Both the position numbers and the translations under genes were made by a program. From positions 558,001 to 622,000 of the forward strand of contig NZ_CP075715.1 in NCBI RefSeq assembly GCF_024584805.1: 64,000 nucleotides of DNA. The letters run 5' to 3'. This DNA is from Streptomyces sp. FIT100 (GTDB taxonomy: Bacteria; Actinomycetota; Actinomycetes; Streptomycetales; Streptomycetaceae). Positions 1 through 9,139 of the stretch are shown here, in pieces. Position 1 is the stretch's first letter, and each line of letters starts with the position of its first letter. The notes below the pieces were generated by a model, which was not told the origin of the DNA, searched no databases, and was given only the letters and a program-made list of their open reading frames with translations.

Positions 1-33
1 TGCCCTACGGACTGCCGACTCGGCGCGCGTCGC

Positions 34-76
34 GGCACGGCACGGCACGGCACGGCACGGCACGGCACGGCACGGC
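34..76. repeat. GGCAC pentanucleotide tandem repeat
   Basis: About 8.5 perfect copies of a 5-bp GGCAC unit lie upstream of the aromatic-acid transporter gene. Because 5 is not a multiple of 3, copy-number changes would shift any reading frame. No real gene appears to cross it, so it is probably a simple-sequence tract with no evident function. Confidence 0.8.
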
Positions 77-164
77 CGAACTCGTCGCGAACCGCTCGCA
101 TCGCCTTGCGTCCGACTCATTGACACCCGGTCGTGCCGACCCGACACTCATACGCCCGCAGCCT

Positions 165-189
165 GTGAATTTCAGTTCACTTGGCGAAC
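165..189 (+). promoter_or_regulatory. Candidate IclR-type operator upstream of the transporter
   Basis: GTGAA and TTCAC (165-180) form an inverted repeat, followed at once by a GGCGAAC half-site (183-189). The elements GTTCAC and GCGAAC resemble those of the nested palindrome upstream of pcaI at 9140-9172. The transporter is therefore likely controlled by the same IclR regulator. The site lies about 35 bp before the start codon. This is inferred from sequence similarity between the two sites. Confidence 0.45.
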
Positions 190-221
190 AATCTTTCTCG
201 GGACGACATTCAGGGACCGAT

Positions 222-1550
222 ATGACCCCACCGCCCCAGCCCCACACCTTCCGCTCGGTGCTTCCCGTTCTCGCGCTCTGCTGGCTCGCCGTCTTCTTCG
301 ACGGCATGGACGTCAACATCTACGGCGCCGTCATGCCGCACATGCTCGACGACACCGGCCTCGGCCTCACCCCCGGGACCGCGGGCACCATCGGCAGCTG
401 GACCACCTTCGGCATGCTCATCGGCGCGCTGACCGCCGGGAACATGACCGACTGGCTCGGCCGCCGCCCCCTGCTCGTCGCGAGCATCACGCTCTTCTCG
501 CTCGGCTCCGCCCTCTGCGCCGTCGCCGGGAGCCCCGCGGCCTTCGGGGCCGGGCGGTTCGTCGCCGGGCTCGGGCTCGGCGGGCTGATGCCGCTGTGCC
601 TGGCCATGGTGATGGAGTTCGCGCCGCCGCGCAGGGCCGCGCTGACGACGGGGCTGCTGATGACCTCGTACCACGCGGGCGGCATGGCCGCGACGGCCCT
701 CGGTCTCACGCTCGCGCCCGCGGCCGGCTGGCGCTGGGTGTTCTGGGCGGGCGCCCTGCCGGCCGTCGTCGCCGTGCCCCTGCTGCTGAAGCTGCTCCCC
801 GAGTCGCCCGGCGTGCTCCTCGCACGCGGCGAGCGGACACGGGCGGAGGCGGTGGCCGACCGGTACGGGCTGCCGCGGCCGACGGCCGTCGAGGCACCGG
901 CCGCCGGTGCCAAGGGGCGTTTCGAGGCGGTCCTCGCGCTCTTCAGGCCGGAGTCCCGCTGGGCGACCCCGCTGCTCTGGCTGGCGTCCTTCTGCGGACT
1001 GCTGCTCGTCTACGGCGTCAGCACCTGGCTCCCCCAGCTGATGCGCGCCTCCGGCTACGGACTGACCTCGTCCGTCAGCTTCCTCCTCGTCATCAACGCG
1101 GGCGGCATCGTGGGCATGCTGATCGCGGGCCGGACGGCGGACCGCTTCGGCGCGGTACGGGTCTCGGCCGTCTGGTTCGTCCTCACCGCGGTCGGCGCGC
1201 TGCTGCTGAAGGCGCATCTGCCGCTCGGGATCACGTACGTCGTCGTCGCCGTCACCGGTGTCTGGCTCTTCAGCGCACAGGTGATGGTGTACGCGGCCAC
1301 GAACACCCTCTACCGGGGCAGCGAGCGCGCCGCGGGGCTCGGCTGGGTGACCGGGGTCGGCCGCACCGGTGCGGTCGTCGGCCCCTGGCTCGGCGGTGTG
1401 CTCGCCGCGAACGGCAACGAGGGCTGGGGCTTCACGGCGTTCGCCCTGGCCGGGCTGGTGGGTGCGGTGGCGATCTCCCTGGTGCCGCTCGCGGCCCGGC
1501 TCGGCGCGGGCCGTGCCCGGCGCGCCGAGACCTCCGCGGCCGTCGCCTGA
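222..1550 (+). CDS. MFS aromatic-acid/H+ symporter (PcaK-like)
   Basis: This 442-residue major facilitator has about 12 hydrophobic helices and probably imports 4-hydroxybenzoate or protocatechuate by proton symport. The first helix carries the acidic FFDGMDVNIYG stretch typical of the aromatic acid:H+ symporter family. The loop between helices 2 and 3 has the MFS signature GNMTDWLGRRP. The ATG at 222 is preferred over the longer frame opening with TTG at 120, because the extra N-terminus is low-complexity and AGGGA lies 7 bases upstream of 222. It converges with pobA, whose product acts on the probable substrate. Substrate specificity is inferred from context. Confidence 0.85.
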   Translation: MTPPPQPHTFRSVLPVLALCWLAVFFDGMDVNIYGAVMPHMLDDTGLGLTPGTAGTIGSWTTFGMLIGALTAGNMTDWLGRRPLLVASITLFSLGSALCAVAGSPAAFGAGRFVAGLGLGGLMPLCLAMVMEFAPPRRAALTTGLLMTSYHAGGMAATALGLTLAPAAGWRWVFWAGALPAVVAVPLLLKLLPESPGVLLARGERTRAEAVADRYGLPRPTAVEAPAAGAKGRFEAVLALFRPESRWATPLLWLASFCGLLLVYGVSTWLPQLMRASGYGLTSSVSFLLVINAGGIVGMLIAGRTADRFGAVRVSAVWFVLTAVGALLLKAHLPLGITYVVVAVTGVWLFSAQVMVYAATNTLYRGSERAAGLGWVTGVGRTGAVVGPWLGGVLAANGNEGWGFTAFALAGLVGAVAISLVPLAARLGAGRARRAETSAAVA

Positions 1551-1618
1551 ACCCGCCGGAAGGGCTCCGAAGGAAGGGGCCCGTCCGGCGCAGGTGAGCG
1601 GCCTGCGCACGCCGCATG

Positions 1619-2803
1619 TCAGTGCGCGAGCGGCAACCCCGTGTAGTTCTCGGCCAGTTCCGCCGCCGCGTGCGGCGACACCGCCACCCGCTCCAGCTGG
1701 GACAGTTGCAGCCGCGCCTCGAACGCCGACTGGGCCGGATCGGTGTGCAGCGTCGTCGTCATGAAGTACGAGAAGTGCTCCGCCCGCCACACCCGCCGCA
1801 GGCAGGTGTCCGAGTACGCGTCCAGCAGCCGGGTCGAGCCCGTGCGGCGCCACAGGGCGAGCGCCCGCGCCAGGACGATGACATCGGCGGCGGCGAGGTT
1901 CAGCCCCTTCGCGCCGGTCGGCGGGACGATATGGGCCGCGTCGCCCGCCAGGAAGACCCGGCCGTGGCGCATGGGTTCGACCACGTGGCTGCGCATCGGC
2001 AGCACCGCCTTCGACGTCACCGGCCCGCGCTCCAGCTTCCACCCGGGGTCCCCGTCGGTCGCGAACCGGGCGTCCAGCTCGTCCCAGATCCGGCCGTCGG
2101 ACCAGTCCGCCGGGTCCGTGCCGTTCGGCACCTGGAGGTAGAGCCGGCTCACCGTCGCCGACCGCATGCTGGCGAGCGCGAAGCCGCGCTCGGAGTGGGC
2201 GTACACCAACTCCGCGTAGACGGGCGGGGCTTCGGCCAGGATGCCCAGCCAGGAGTAGGGATACGTCCGCTCGTACGCGGTCCGCACGGACGCGGGTATC
2301 GCCTTCCGGGCCACCCCGTGGAAGCCGTCGCAGCCGATGACGTAGTCGCAGGTCAGCGTCTGCTCGCGGCCTTCGTGCAGATACCGGATCGCCGGGCTGT
2401 CGCTGTCGGCGCCCTCGACGGACGTCACCTCGGCGTCGAACAGCAGCGGACCGCCGTCGGCGAGCTGGAGGGCGATGAGGTCCTTCACCACCTCGGTCTG
2501 GGCGTACACCATCACGCTGCGCCCGCCGGTGAGGGACGGGAAGTCGATGCGGTGTGCGCGGCGGCCGAAGCGCAGCTCGATGCCGTGGTGGGGCATGCCT
2601 TCGCGGTCCATCCGCGCCCCGGCCCCGGCGGCGCGCAGGGCGTCCACGGTGGCCTGTTCGAGGATGCCGGCGCGCTGCCGCTGCTCGACGTAGGCTCGGT
2701 CGCGGCGCTCCAGGACGACGCTGTCGATGCCCGCGTTGTGCAGGAGCCGCGCCAGCAGCACTCCCGCGGGGCCGGCGCCGACGATGCCGACGGTGGTGTG
2801 CAT
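1619..2803 (-). CDS. pobA: 4-hydroxybenzoate 3-monooxygenase
   Basis: This 394-residue flavoprotein hydroxylates 4-hydroxybenzoate to protocatechuate using FAD, NAD(P)H and O2, feeding the pca operon. Visible motifs are the N-terminal FAD dinucleotide-binding GAGPAG (residues 9-14), the CDYVIGCDG (DG) motif near residue 155 and the FAD-ribityl GDAAH motif near residue 286 followed by PPTGAKGLNLA. Length matches the family. The ATG at 2803 overlaps the pcaD stop (TGATG), so translation is probably coupled. It is the last gene of the operon and converges with the transporter across 68 bp. Confidence 0.95.
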   Translation of the reverse strand: MHTTVGIVGAGPAGVLLARLLHNAGIDSVVLERRDRAYVEQRQRAGILEQATVDALRAAGAGARMDREGMPHHGIELRFGRRAHRIDFPSLTGGRSVMVYAQTEVVKDLIALQLADGGPLLFDAEVTSVEGADSDSPAIRYLHEGREQTLTCDYVIGCDGFHGVARKAIPASVRTAYERTYPYSWLGILAEAPPVYAELVYAHSERGFALASMRSATVSRLYLQVPNGTDPADWSDGRIWDELDARFATDGDPGWKLERGPVTSKAVLPMRSHVVEPMRHGRVFLAGDAAHIVPPTGAKGLNLAAADVIVLARALALWRRTGSTRLLDAYSDTCLRRVWRAEHFSYFMTTTLHTDPAQSAFEARLQLSQLERVAVSPHAAAELAENYTGLPLAH

Positions 2804-3618
2804 CAGCGCTCCTCCTCTTCCTCTTCGTCTTCCTGTCGTCCCTGGTGCTCGTCGCAGTGGTCGAAGTGATCGAAGTGGTCCTGAAGGGCGGTCAGTACGG
2901 CCTGCGGGCGCTCGACGTTCGCGAGATGCGCGGCGCGGGGCAGTTCGAGGAGCCGGGCGCCACGGATACCGTCGGCGAGTTCGCGGGCGTGCACGGGCGG
3001 GGTCGCCTTGTCGTCCCGGCCCGCGACGACGAGCGTGGGGGCGGTGATGCGGGCCAGATCGGCGCGGAGGTCGAGCGCGGCGAGGATCCCGCAGCACGCG
3101 GCGTACGCGTCCGGGTCGGCGGAGCGCTGGTCGGCGACAAGCGCTTCGTACGCCGTGAAGGCGGGCGTGAACCAGCGCGCCGGCGCGGTCGCGGCGAGCG
3201 GGCCGAACCCTTTCGTACGGACCATCTCGGCGCGTTCCAGCCAGGGGCCGGGGTCCCCGAAGCGGGCCGATGAGCAGACCAGCGCCAGTGCCGCCACCCG
3301 CTCCGGGTGGTGTGCGGCGAGCCAGGTGCCGACGGCGCCACCGAGGGAGATGCCCGCGTAGGCGAAGGTCCGCGCGCCGAGCTCGTCCGCGAGGCCGAGG
3401 ACGAGCCGGCCGACGTCGGCGACGGTCGCCCCGGCGGGGAGCAGTCCGGGCGCGGAGCCCCCGTGCCCGGGGAGGTCCCAGCGGACGACGCGCCGACGCT
3501 GCGCGAGCGCGGATGCCTGCGGGTCCCAGACACGCAGGGATGTTCCGAGGGACGGCCCGAGCACGAGCACGGGCGCGCTCTCCGGGCCGTCGATGCGGTG
3601 GTGGAGCAAGGGGGTCAT
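2803..3618 (-). CDS. pcaD: 3-oxoadipate enol-lactonase
   Basis: This 271-residue alpha/beta hydrolase converts beta-ketoadipate enol-lactone to beta-ketoadipate. The nucleophile elbow GISLGG gives Ser91, an oxyanion-side GPSLGTS lies at 21-27, and Asp202/203 and His231 complete the likely triad. In many actinobacteria this enzyme is fused to a C-terminal 4-carboxymuconolactone decarboxylase (PcaL). Here the chain ends after the hydrolase in a His/Asp/Glu-rich tail (about residues 248-271) that runs into the pobA start, so the PcaC half is absent. It is separated from pcaB by a repeat-filled 228-bp gap. Confidence 0.92.
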   Translation of the reverse strand: MTPLLHHRIDGPESAPVLVLGPSLGTSLRVWDPQASALAQRRRVVRWDLPGHGGSAPGLLPAGATVADVGRLVLGLADELGARTFAYAGISLGGAVGTWLAAHHPERVAALALVCSSARFGDPGPWLERAEMVRTKGFGPLAATAPARWFTPAFTAYEALVADQRSADPDAYAACCGILAALDLRADLARITAPTLVVAGRDDKATPPVHARELADGIRGARLLELPRAAHLANVERPQAVLTALQDHFDHFDHCDEHQGRQEDEEEEEER

Positions 3619-3632
3619 CGTTGAGTCCCGTC

Positions 3633-3758
3633 GTAGGCCGGGGTTCTGTCGTAGGCCAGGGTTCTGTCGTAGGCCGGGGTTCTGTCGTAGGCCGGGGTTC
3701 TGTCGTAGGCCGGGGTTCTGTCGTAGGCCGGGGTTCTGTCGTCGGTCAGGGTCCCGCC
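3633..3758. repeat. 18-bp tandem repeat array between pcaB and pcaD
   Basis: Six near-identical copies of the unit gtaggccggggttctgtc start at 3633, 3651, 3669, 3687, 3705 and 3723. A diverged seventh starts at 3741, and looser gg-tc-aggtccc-like degenerate units continue to about 3845. The unit is a multiple of 3, so it stays open in several frames, but no gene is supported. There is no spacer variation, so it is not a CRISPR. It may be a replication-slippage product at the point where a pcaC-type coding segment would be expected. Confidence 0.85.
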
Positions 3759-3846
3759 GACGGTCAAAGTCCCCCTTCGGTCGAAGTCCCCTTCGGTCAA
3801 GGTCCCGCTTCGGTCAGGGGCCCGTCGCCGGTCGAGGTCCTGCCGG

Positions 3847-5172
3847 TCAGGGGTTCGTGCCCATGGCACCGCAGCCGCGGGACAGCGCCCGGTCCACCAG
3901 GGCCGGGGCGCTGCCCAGGTAGCCGGCGGGGTCGCCGAGGTGGTCCAGCGAGGGCAGCTCGCGGTGCTCGGCGAGGACGGCGAACAGGTCCGTGCCCTCC
4001 TGCGCCGCACGCCGCGACGCCTCCGCCAGCAGCTGCCGGGCCCGCTCCCGGCCGAGCAGCGGTGTCACCTCCGCGAGCAGGCGCTCCGTCAGCATCCGCC
4101 CGCCCGTCAAGGCCAGGTTGGCCCGCATCCGGTCCGGGTGGACGACCAGCTGCGTGCAGAGCGCGGCGGCCGCCGACGCCGCGGCGCCCGTCAGCCGCAG
4201 GGCCTCGCGCAGGGGCTGCCACTCCGCGTGCCAGGCCCCGGCGGGCCGTTCGTCCTCTGCGGCCAGCGAGCCGAGGAGGACCGCGGCGAGCGCCGGCATC
4301 TGGCGGGCCGCGGACGCGATCAGCGTCGCCCGCACGGGGTTGCTCTTGTGCGGCATGGCGGACGAGCCGCCGCCCGCGCTCTCGCCCAACTCCCCGATCT
4401 CGGTGCGCGACAGCACCAGCACATCCGCCGCGATCTTCCCCAGCGCACCGGTGCAGAACGCCAGCGCCGCCCCCAGGTCCGCGACCGGGGTGCGGAGCAC
4501 ATGCCATGGCAACTGCGGTTCCGCGAGGCCGAGTTCACGTGCGTAGGCGGCCGTGTGCGCCGGTCCCGCGTCTCCGAACGCCGCCAGCGTCCCCGCTGCG
4601 CCGCCGAGTTGGGCGGGCAGTGTGGCCCGGACTCGCGCCAGCCGGTCGTGCGCGTCCAGGACGAGCGCCCGCCAGCCCGCCGCTTTCAGGCCGAAGGTGG
4701 TGGGGACGGCGTGCTGGGTGAGGGTGCGGCCCGGCATGGGGGTGGTGCGGTGCGCGGCGGCGAGGTCGCCCAGGGAGTCGGCGGTCCGCTCCAGATCGGC
4801 GGTGATCGGACCGAGCGTCCGGACGGAGACGAGCATGAGGGCGGTGTCCACGATGTCCTGGCTGGTGGCTCCCCGGTGCACGGACTCCGCGTGCACCGGG
4901 GACATTTCGGCGACGGCCGCGGTGAGATCGGCGACCAGCGGGATCACCGGGTTCCCTCCGGCCCGTGCGCGCAGTGCGAGGGACCGTACGTCGAACCGCT
5001 CGGCGTGCGCGACCGCCGTGACGGTCGCACCCGCCGCCGGGTCGAGGACGCGCGCCAGTGCCGCCTCGGCGTCGAGCATGGCCTGGAGGAAGGCCGAGTC
5101 GCCGGTCGCCGCCTCGGCCGGGCTCCCCGCACGGACGGGGGAGAACAGCCCCGCGTCAGCCCCGGAAGTCAA
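3847..5172 (-). CDS. pcaB: 3-carboxy-cis,cis-muconate cycloisomerase
   Basis: This 441-residue fumarase/aspartase-superfamily enzyme lactonises 3-carboxymuconate to 4-carboxymuconolactone. The diagnostic signature SSAMPHKSNP is present around residue 275, with the conserved N-terminal DAGLFSPVRAG typical of PcaB and a HRGATSQD motif. No ATG or GTG exists upstream in frame. The likely start is the TTG at 5172, 17 bp inside the end of pcaG, with AAGGAG about 10 bases upstream. It shares the operon with pcaHG, which make its substrate. Confidence 0.93.
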   Translation of the reverse strand: MTSGADAGLFSPVRAGSPAEAATGDSAFLQAMLDAEAALARVLDPAAGATVTAVAHAERFDVRSLALRARAGGNPVIPLVADLTAAVAEMSPVHAESVHRGATSQDIVDTALMLVSVRTLGPITADLERTADSLGDLAAAHRTTPMPGRTLTQHAVPTTFGLKAAGWRALVLDAHDRLARVRATLPAQLGGAAGTLAAFGDAGPAHTAAYARELGLAEPQLPWHVLRTPVADLGAALAFCTGALGKIAADVLVLSRTEIGELGESAGGGSSAMPHKSNPVRATLIASAARQMPALAAVLLGSLAAEDERPAGAWHAEWQPLREALRLTGAAASAAAALCTQLVVHPDRMRANLALTGGRMLTERLLAEVTPLLGRERARQLLAEASRRAAQEGTDLFAVLAEHRELPSLDHLGDPAGYLGSAPALVDRALSRGCGAMGTNP

Positions 5173-5695
5173 GGAAGACCGTCTCCTTCTCGCCCTGCAG
5201 ATGAATGTCGAAGCGGTACGTCCGTTCGCCGTCGGGCACGGCGAGCAGCGTGCCGCGTCGCTCCTGCGGGACCGCCGGCGGCAGTGCTTCCGCGGGAGGT
5301 TCGCCGATGTACGCACGCGTGAACAGATGGTGTGTCAGCCCGCGCGCGAACACGCAGACGGAGAGATACGGGGTCTGCGCCCGCGGCGGGAGCGTCCGCA
5401 CCACCCAGCGCCCGTCGGCGTCGGTCGCCACCCGTCCGAACCCGGTGAAGTCCACACCGTTGCGGCGCAACGAACCGGGGCTCGGTGCACCGGGCCGCTG
5501 TGCACCGGGCCGCCCGGCCGGCTGCCAGAACTCCAGGAGTGCGTCGGGCACCGGGGCGCCGTCCCCGTCGCGTACGCACCCGTGCACGGTGATGGTGTCG
5601 AGGTGGCCGGCAGGGGCGATGTCGCCGCCCCCGGCGAACGGCAGGGCGTATCCGTAGAAGGGCCCGACGGTCTGGGAGGGAGTGGGTGCCGGCAT
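5156..5695 (-). CDS. pcaG: Protocatechuate 3,4-dioxygenase alpha subunit
   Basis: This 179-residue subunit of the intradiol ring-cleavage dioxygenase opens protocatechuate to 3-carboxy-cis,cis-muconate together with PcaH. The N-terminal SQTVGPFYGYALPF and the beta-sandwich core ending LQGEKETVFLDF are typical of the alpha chain. The alpha chain does not supply the iron ligands. A proline/glycine-rich insert (about residues 62-76) replaces a more compact loop. The ATG at 5695 overlaps the pcaH stop (TGATG). Confidence 0.95.
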   Translation of the reverse strand: MPAPTPSQTVGPFYGYALPFAGGGDIAPAGHLDTITVHGCVRDGDGAPVPDALLEFWQPAGRPGAQRPGAPSPGSLRRNGVDFTGFGRVATDADGRWVVRTLPPRAQTPYLSVCVFARGLTHHLFTRAYIGEPPAEALPPAVPQERRGTLLAVPDGERTYRFDIHLQGEKETVFLDFRG

Positions 5696-6513
5696 CACGG
5701 GCCCTCCTCGGGATCGGGAAGCGTCGCGGCCGGGCCGTCGAGCACGATGTCCCAGCGGTAGCCGAGTGCCCATTCGGGGCTGGACAGTTCGTGGTCGTAA
5801 GCGGCGACGAGCCGGGTACGCGCCGCCGGGTCGGTGACCGACTGGAGGATCGGGTCGTAGGGGAAGAGCGGGTCGCCCGGGAAGTACATCTGCGTCACCA
5901 GGCGCTGGGTGAAGGCGGTCCCGAAGAGGGAGAAGTGGATGTGGGCGGGCCGCCAGGCCCCCACGTGGTTGCGCCACGGGTACGCCCCGGGTCTGACCGT
6001 CGTGAAGGCGTACCGCCCGTCGTCGTCGGTCAGACAGCGGCCCACGCCGGTGAAGTTGGGGTCCAGCGGCGCCGGGTGCTGGTCGCGCCGGTGCGCGTAC
6101 CGGCCGGAGGCATTGGCCTGCCAGATCTCGACGAGCTGGCGGCGCACGGGCCGTCCGGCGCGGTCCAGCACCCGGCCGGTGACCGTGATGCGCTCGCCGA
6201 GGGGCTCGCCCGTGTGCTGCCGGGTCAGGTCCGCGTCGAGTTCGGCCACATCGGTGGCGCCGAAGACCGGTCCGTACAGCTCGGCCGCCTCCGGGTCGTC
6301 CGCCACGGCCACCAGCGGCTGCTGGGGGTGGCGCAGGGCGGTGCTGCGGTACGGGGCGAAGTCGCGGGCCGGATGGTGCGGTGCGACGCCGTCGGCCTGG
6401 ACGGCCTGGACGGCCTGGTGCGCGGCTTCGATCTCCGCGCTGATCTGCCGCTGACCGGGGATCACCGGGGTTGCCCGGGCCATGGGATGCGTCGAAGGGG
6501 GCACCGGCGTCAC
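5695..6513 (-). CDS. pcaH: Protocatechuate 3,4-dioxygenase beta subunit
   Basis: This is the catalytic, iron-bearing subunit of protocatechuate 3,4-dioxygenase. The expected non-haem Fe(III) ligands are visible: a Tyr in SGRYAHRRD, a Tyr in PGAYPWRN, and two His in RPAHIHFS. The start is uncertain. A GTG at 6513 forms a 4-bp GTGA overlap with the pcaF stop, matching the coupling of the other genes (272 residues). An ATG at 6483 would give 262 residues starting MARATPVIPG. The long upstream extension of the open frame is shadow sequence. Confidence 0.93.
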   Translation of the reverse strand: MTPVPPSTHPMARATPVIPGQRQISAEIEAAHQAVQAVQADGVAPHHPARDFAPYRSTALRHPQQPLVAVADDPEAAELYGPVFGATDVAELDADLTRQHTGEPLGERITVTGRVLDRAGRPVRRQLVEIWQANASGRYAHRRDQHPAPLDPNFTGVGRCLTDDDGRYAFTTVRPGAYPWRNHVGAWRPAHIHFSLFGTAFTQRLVTQMYFPGDPLFPYDPILQSVTDPAARTRLVAAYDHELSSPEWALGYRWDIVLDGPAATLPDPEEGP

Positions 6514-7700
6514 CGCTCCAGGACGAGCGCGATGCCCTGGCCGACACCGATGCACAGCGTGGCGAGGCCGGTCCCCGAGCCCGCGGCGGCGAGCTGGTGG
6601 GCGACGGCGCCGGTGAGCCGGACGCCGGAGGCGCCGAGGGGGTGGCCGATGGCGATGGCGCCGCCGCGCGGGTTGACGACGGACGGGTCGAGTCCGGGCC
6701 ACTGGCGCAGACAGGCCAGCGCCTGTGCGGCGAAAGCCTCGTTGAGCTCGACGGTGTGCAGGTCGGCGAATTCACGGCCGGCCTTCTTCAGGGCGCGGTG
6801 GACCGCCTCGACGGGGCCCGCGCCGAAGTACTGCGGTTCGATGCCGGTGACGGCGGAAGCACCGATGCGTGCGAGAGGTTCGCGGCCGGTGGCGCGCAGC
6901 CCGTCCTCGTCCACGAGCAGCAGCGCGGCGGCGCCGTCGTTGAGCGGCGACGAGTTCCCCGCGGTGACGGTCCCGTCCTTGCGGAAGACCGGCTTCAGCT
7001 TGGCCAGCGCCTCCGGCGACGTGGTGTCGCGGATGCACTCGTCCCTGGCCAGGTCGACTCCGTCGACGGGCACGACCTCGCCGGCGTACAGGCCGTCGGC
7101 CCACGCCCGTGCCGCGTTGCGGTGGCTGGCGAGGGCGAAGGCGTCCTGCTCGTCGCGGCCGATCCCGTACCGCTCGGCGAGGAGTTCGGCGCCTTCTCCG
7201 AGTCCGACCGTCCACTCCTCGGGCATTCGCGGGTTGACCATCCGCCAGCCGAGCGTGGTCGAGTACATCTGCTGGTGCCCGGCGGGGAAGCCGCGCTCCG
7301 GCTTCTGCACGACCCAGGGGGCGCGGCTCATCGACTCGACGCCGCCCGCGACGGCGATCGACGCGTCGCCGACGGCGATGGCGCGCGCCGCCTGGACGAC
7401 GGCCTCCATGCCGGAACCGCAGAGCCGGTTCACGGTCGTGCCGGGGACGGTGACGGGCAGCCCGGCGAGCAGCACGGCCATCCGCGCCACATCGCGGTTG
7501 TCCTCGCCCGCGCCGTTGGCGTCGCCGAAGAAGACGTCGTCGACACGGGCCGGGTCGAGCTCCGGCGTACGGGAGACGAGGGCGCCGAGCACCCCCGCCG
7601 CGAGGTCGTCGGGGCGGACGCCGGCCAGCGCGCCGCCGTACTTGCCGATGGGGGTGCGAACGGCGTCGACCACGTACACATCGCGCAGCCGGTCGGTCAT
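6510..7700 (-). CDS. pcaF: Beta-ketoadipyl-CoA thiolase
   Basis: This 396-residue thiolase cleaves 3-oxoadipyl-CoA to succinyl-CoA and acetyl-CoA, the last pathway step. The acyl-carrying Cys94 lies in [10 protein letters not shown], the general-base His in [10 protein letters not shown] (near 353), and the second active-site Cys383 in the C-terminal CIGVGQG. The N-terminal [18 protein letters not shown] is typical of PcaF/PaaJ thiolases. Context with pcaIJ favours PcaF over a generic acetyl-CoA acetyltransferase. The ATG overlaps the pcaJ stop by 4 bp (ATGA). Confidence 0.94.
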   Translation of the reverse strand: MTDRLRDVYVVDAVRTPIGKYGGALAGVRPDDLAAGVLGALVSRTPELDPARVDDVFFGDANGAGEDNRDVARMAVLLAGLPVTVPGTTVNRLCGSGMEAVVQAARAIAVGDASIAVAGGVESMSRAPWVVQKPERGFPAGHQQMYSTTLGWRMVNPRMPEEWTVGLGEGAELLAERYGIGRDEQDAFALASHRNAARAWADGLYAGEVVPVDGVDLARDECIRDTTSPEALAKLKPVFRKDGTVTAGNSSPLNDGAAALLLVDEDGLRATGREPLARIGASAVTGIEPQYFGAGPVEAVHRALKKAGREFADLHTVELNEAFAAQALACLRQWPGLDPSVVNPRGGAIAIGHPLGASGVRLTGAVAHQLAAAGSGTGLATLCIGVGQGIALVLER

Positions 7701-8323
7701 GTCAGCTCAGCTCCAGTCCTGTCTCGTATCTCGTCGGGTGTGACGCCGGGCGCCGTCTCGACGAGGGCGAAGCCCTCGCCGGTCACGTCGAGCACGCCCA
7801 GGTCGGTGATGACGCGGTGCACGCACGCCTTGCCCGTCAGCGGCAGTGTGCAGGCGCGGACGAGCTTCGGGGAGCCGTCCTTGGCCGTGTGGTCGGTGAG
7901 GACGATGACGCGGCGGGCGCCGTGGACCAGATCCATCGCGCCTCCCATGCCCTTGATCACCTTTCCGGGGACGGACCAGTTGGCGAGGTCGCCGCCCGCG
8001 GACACCTGCATGGCTCCCAGGATGGCGGTGTCGATGTGTCCGCCGCGGATCATGCCGAAGGAGAGCGCGGAGTCGAAGTACGCGGCGCCGGGCCGGACCG
8101 TGACGGTCTCCTTGCCGGCGTTGATCAGATCCGGGTCGACCTCGTGCTCGTGCGGATACGGTCCGACGCCGAGGATCCCGTTCTCGGAGTGCAGGACGAC
8201 GCTCACGCCGGGCGGCAGATGGCCGGGCACGAGCGTGGGGAGTCCGATGCCGAGGTTCACGTAGGAACCGTCGGTCAGCTCGGCGGCCGCGCGGGCGGCC
8301 ATCTCGTCGCGGGTCCAGGCCAT
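7697..8323 (-). CDS. pcaJ: 3-oxoadipate CoA-transferase subunit B
   Basis: This 208-residue beta subunit of the succinyl-CoA:3-oxoadipate CoA-transferase carries the catalytic glutamate (Glu47) in the conserved SENGILG motif. That residue forms the glutamyl-CoA thioester. The [11 protein letters not shown] segment just before it is also diagnostic. It is encoded immediately after subunit A with a TGATG overlap and before pcaF with ATGA, so stoichiometric expression is likely. Confidence 0.94.
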   Translation of the reverse strand: MAWTRDEMAARAAAELTDGSYVNLGIGLPTLVPGHLPPGVSVVLHSENGILGVGPYPHEHEVDPDLINAGKETVTVRPGAAYFDSALSFGMIRGGHIDTAILGAMQVSAGGDLANWSVPGKVIKGMGGAMDLVHGARRVIVLTDHTAKDGSPKLVRACTLPLTGKACVHRVITDLGVLDVTGEGFALVETAPGVTPDEIRDRTGAELT

Positions 8324-9105
8324 CAGGCGCGCACCGTCCCCCGTGGCGCGGGCGCGGAGACCGTGCGGTGCTCGATGCCCTTCGCGGCGGTCTGCTCCGG
8401 GGTGAGCGGCAGCACCCGCTGCACGAAGACGCCCGGCACGTGGATCGCGTCCGGGTCCAGCTCCCCGGGCTCGACCAGCTCCTCGACCTCGGCGATCGTC
8501 ACACGGCCCGCCATGGCGGCGAGCGGGTTGAAGTTCCGGGCGGCCCGGCGGAAGACCAGGTTTCCGTGGCGGTCGCCCCTGGCGGCCCGTACGAGCGCGA
8601 AGTCGGTGGTGATGCCGCGCTCCAGGACGTGGTCGCGGCCGTCGAACGAACGGATCTCCTTGGCCGGGGACGGCACGGCGACGGCACTGTCGGGGCCGTA
8701 ACGCCAGGGCAGTCCGCCGTCGGCGACCTGGGTGCCGACACCGGCCGGGGTGTAGAAGGCGGGGATCCCGCAGCCGCCGGCGCGCAGCCGCTCGGCGAGG
8801 GTGCCCTGGGGGACGAGCTCGACCTCGATCTCGCCGCCGAGGTACTGGCGGGCGAACTCCTTGTTCTCGCCGATGTACGAGCCGGTCACACGGGCGATAC
8901 GGCCCGCGGCGAGCAGCACACCGAGGCCGCCGCCGTCGACGCCGCAGTTGTTGGAGACGACGCTCAGTGCGCGAACCCCGCGCGCGTGCACCGCCTCGAT
9001 CAGTACATTCGGCACACCGCTGAGGCCGAAGCCGCCGACGGCGAGTGACGCGTGGTCGGCGATGCCGGCGACCGCGTCGGCCGCGGACCGTTCGACTTTG
9101 TCCAT
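8323..9105 (-). CDS. pcaI: 3-oxoadipate CoA-transferase subunit A
   Basis: This 260-residue alpha subunit pairs with PcaJ to activate beta-ketoadipate as its CoA ester. The glycine-rich [13 protein letters not shown] near the N-terminus and the GSYIGEN segment are typical of class I CoA-transferase alpha chains. It is the first gene of the operon. Its ATG lies about 35 bp from the nested palindrome at 9140-9172, consistent with control by the divergent IclR regulator. Confidence 0.94.
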   Translation of the reverse strand: MDKVERSAADAVAGIADHASLAVGGFGLSGVPNVLIEAVHARGVRALSVVSNNCGVDGGGLGVLLAAGRIARVTGSYIGENKEFARQYLGGEIEVELVPQGTLAERLRAGGCGIPAFYTPAGVGTQVADGGLPWRYGPDSAVAVPSPAKEIRSFDGRDHVLERGITTDFALVRAARGDRHGNLVFRRAARNFNPLAAMAGRVTIAEVEELVEPGELDPDAIHVPGVFVQRVLPLTPEQTAAKGIEHRTVSAPAPRGTVRA

Positions 9106-9139
9106 GAGGCTTCCGTTCGACGCCTGCCGTATCGTGTGC

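Noticed and set aside
210..2042. 610-residue minus-strand open frame antisense to the transporter
   Set aside because: Gly/Arg/Pro/Ala-rich, low-complexity translation without domains; a GC-rich shadow of the MFS gene and the start of pobA.
3633..3758. CRISPR array
   Set aside because: Units are contiguous 18-bp tandem copies with no unique spacers and no cas genes in the window.
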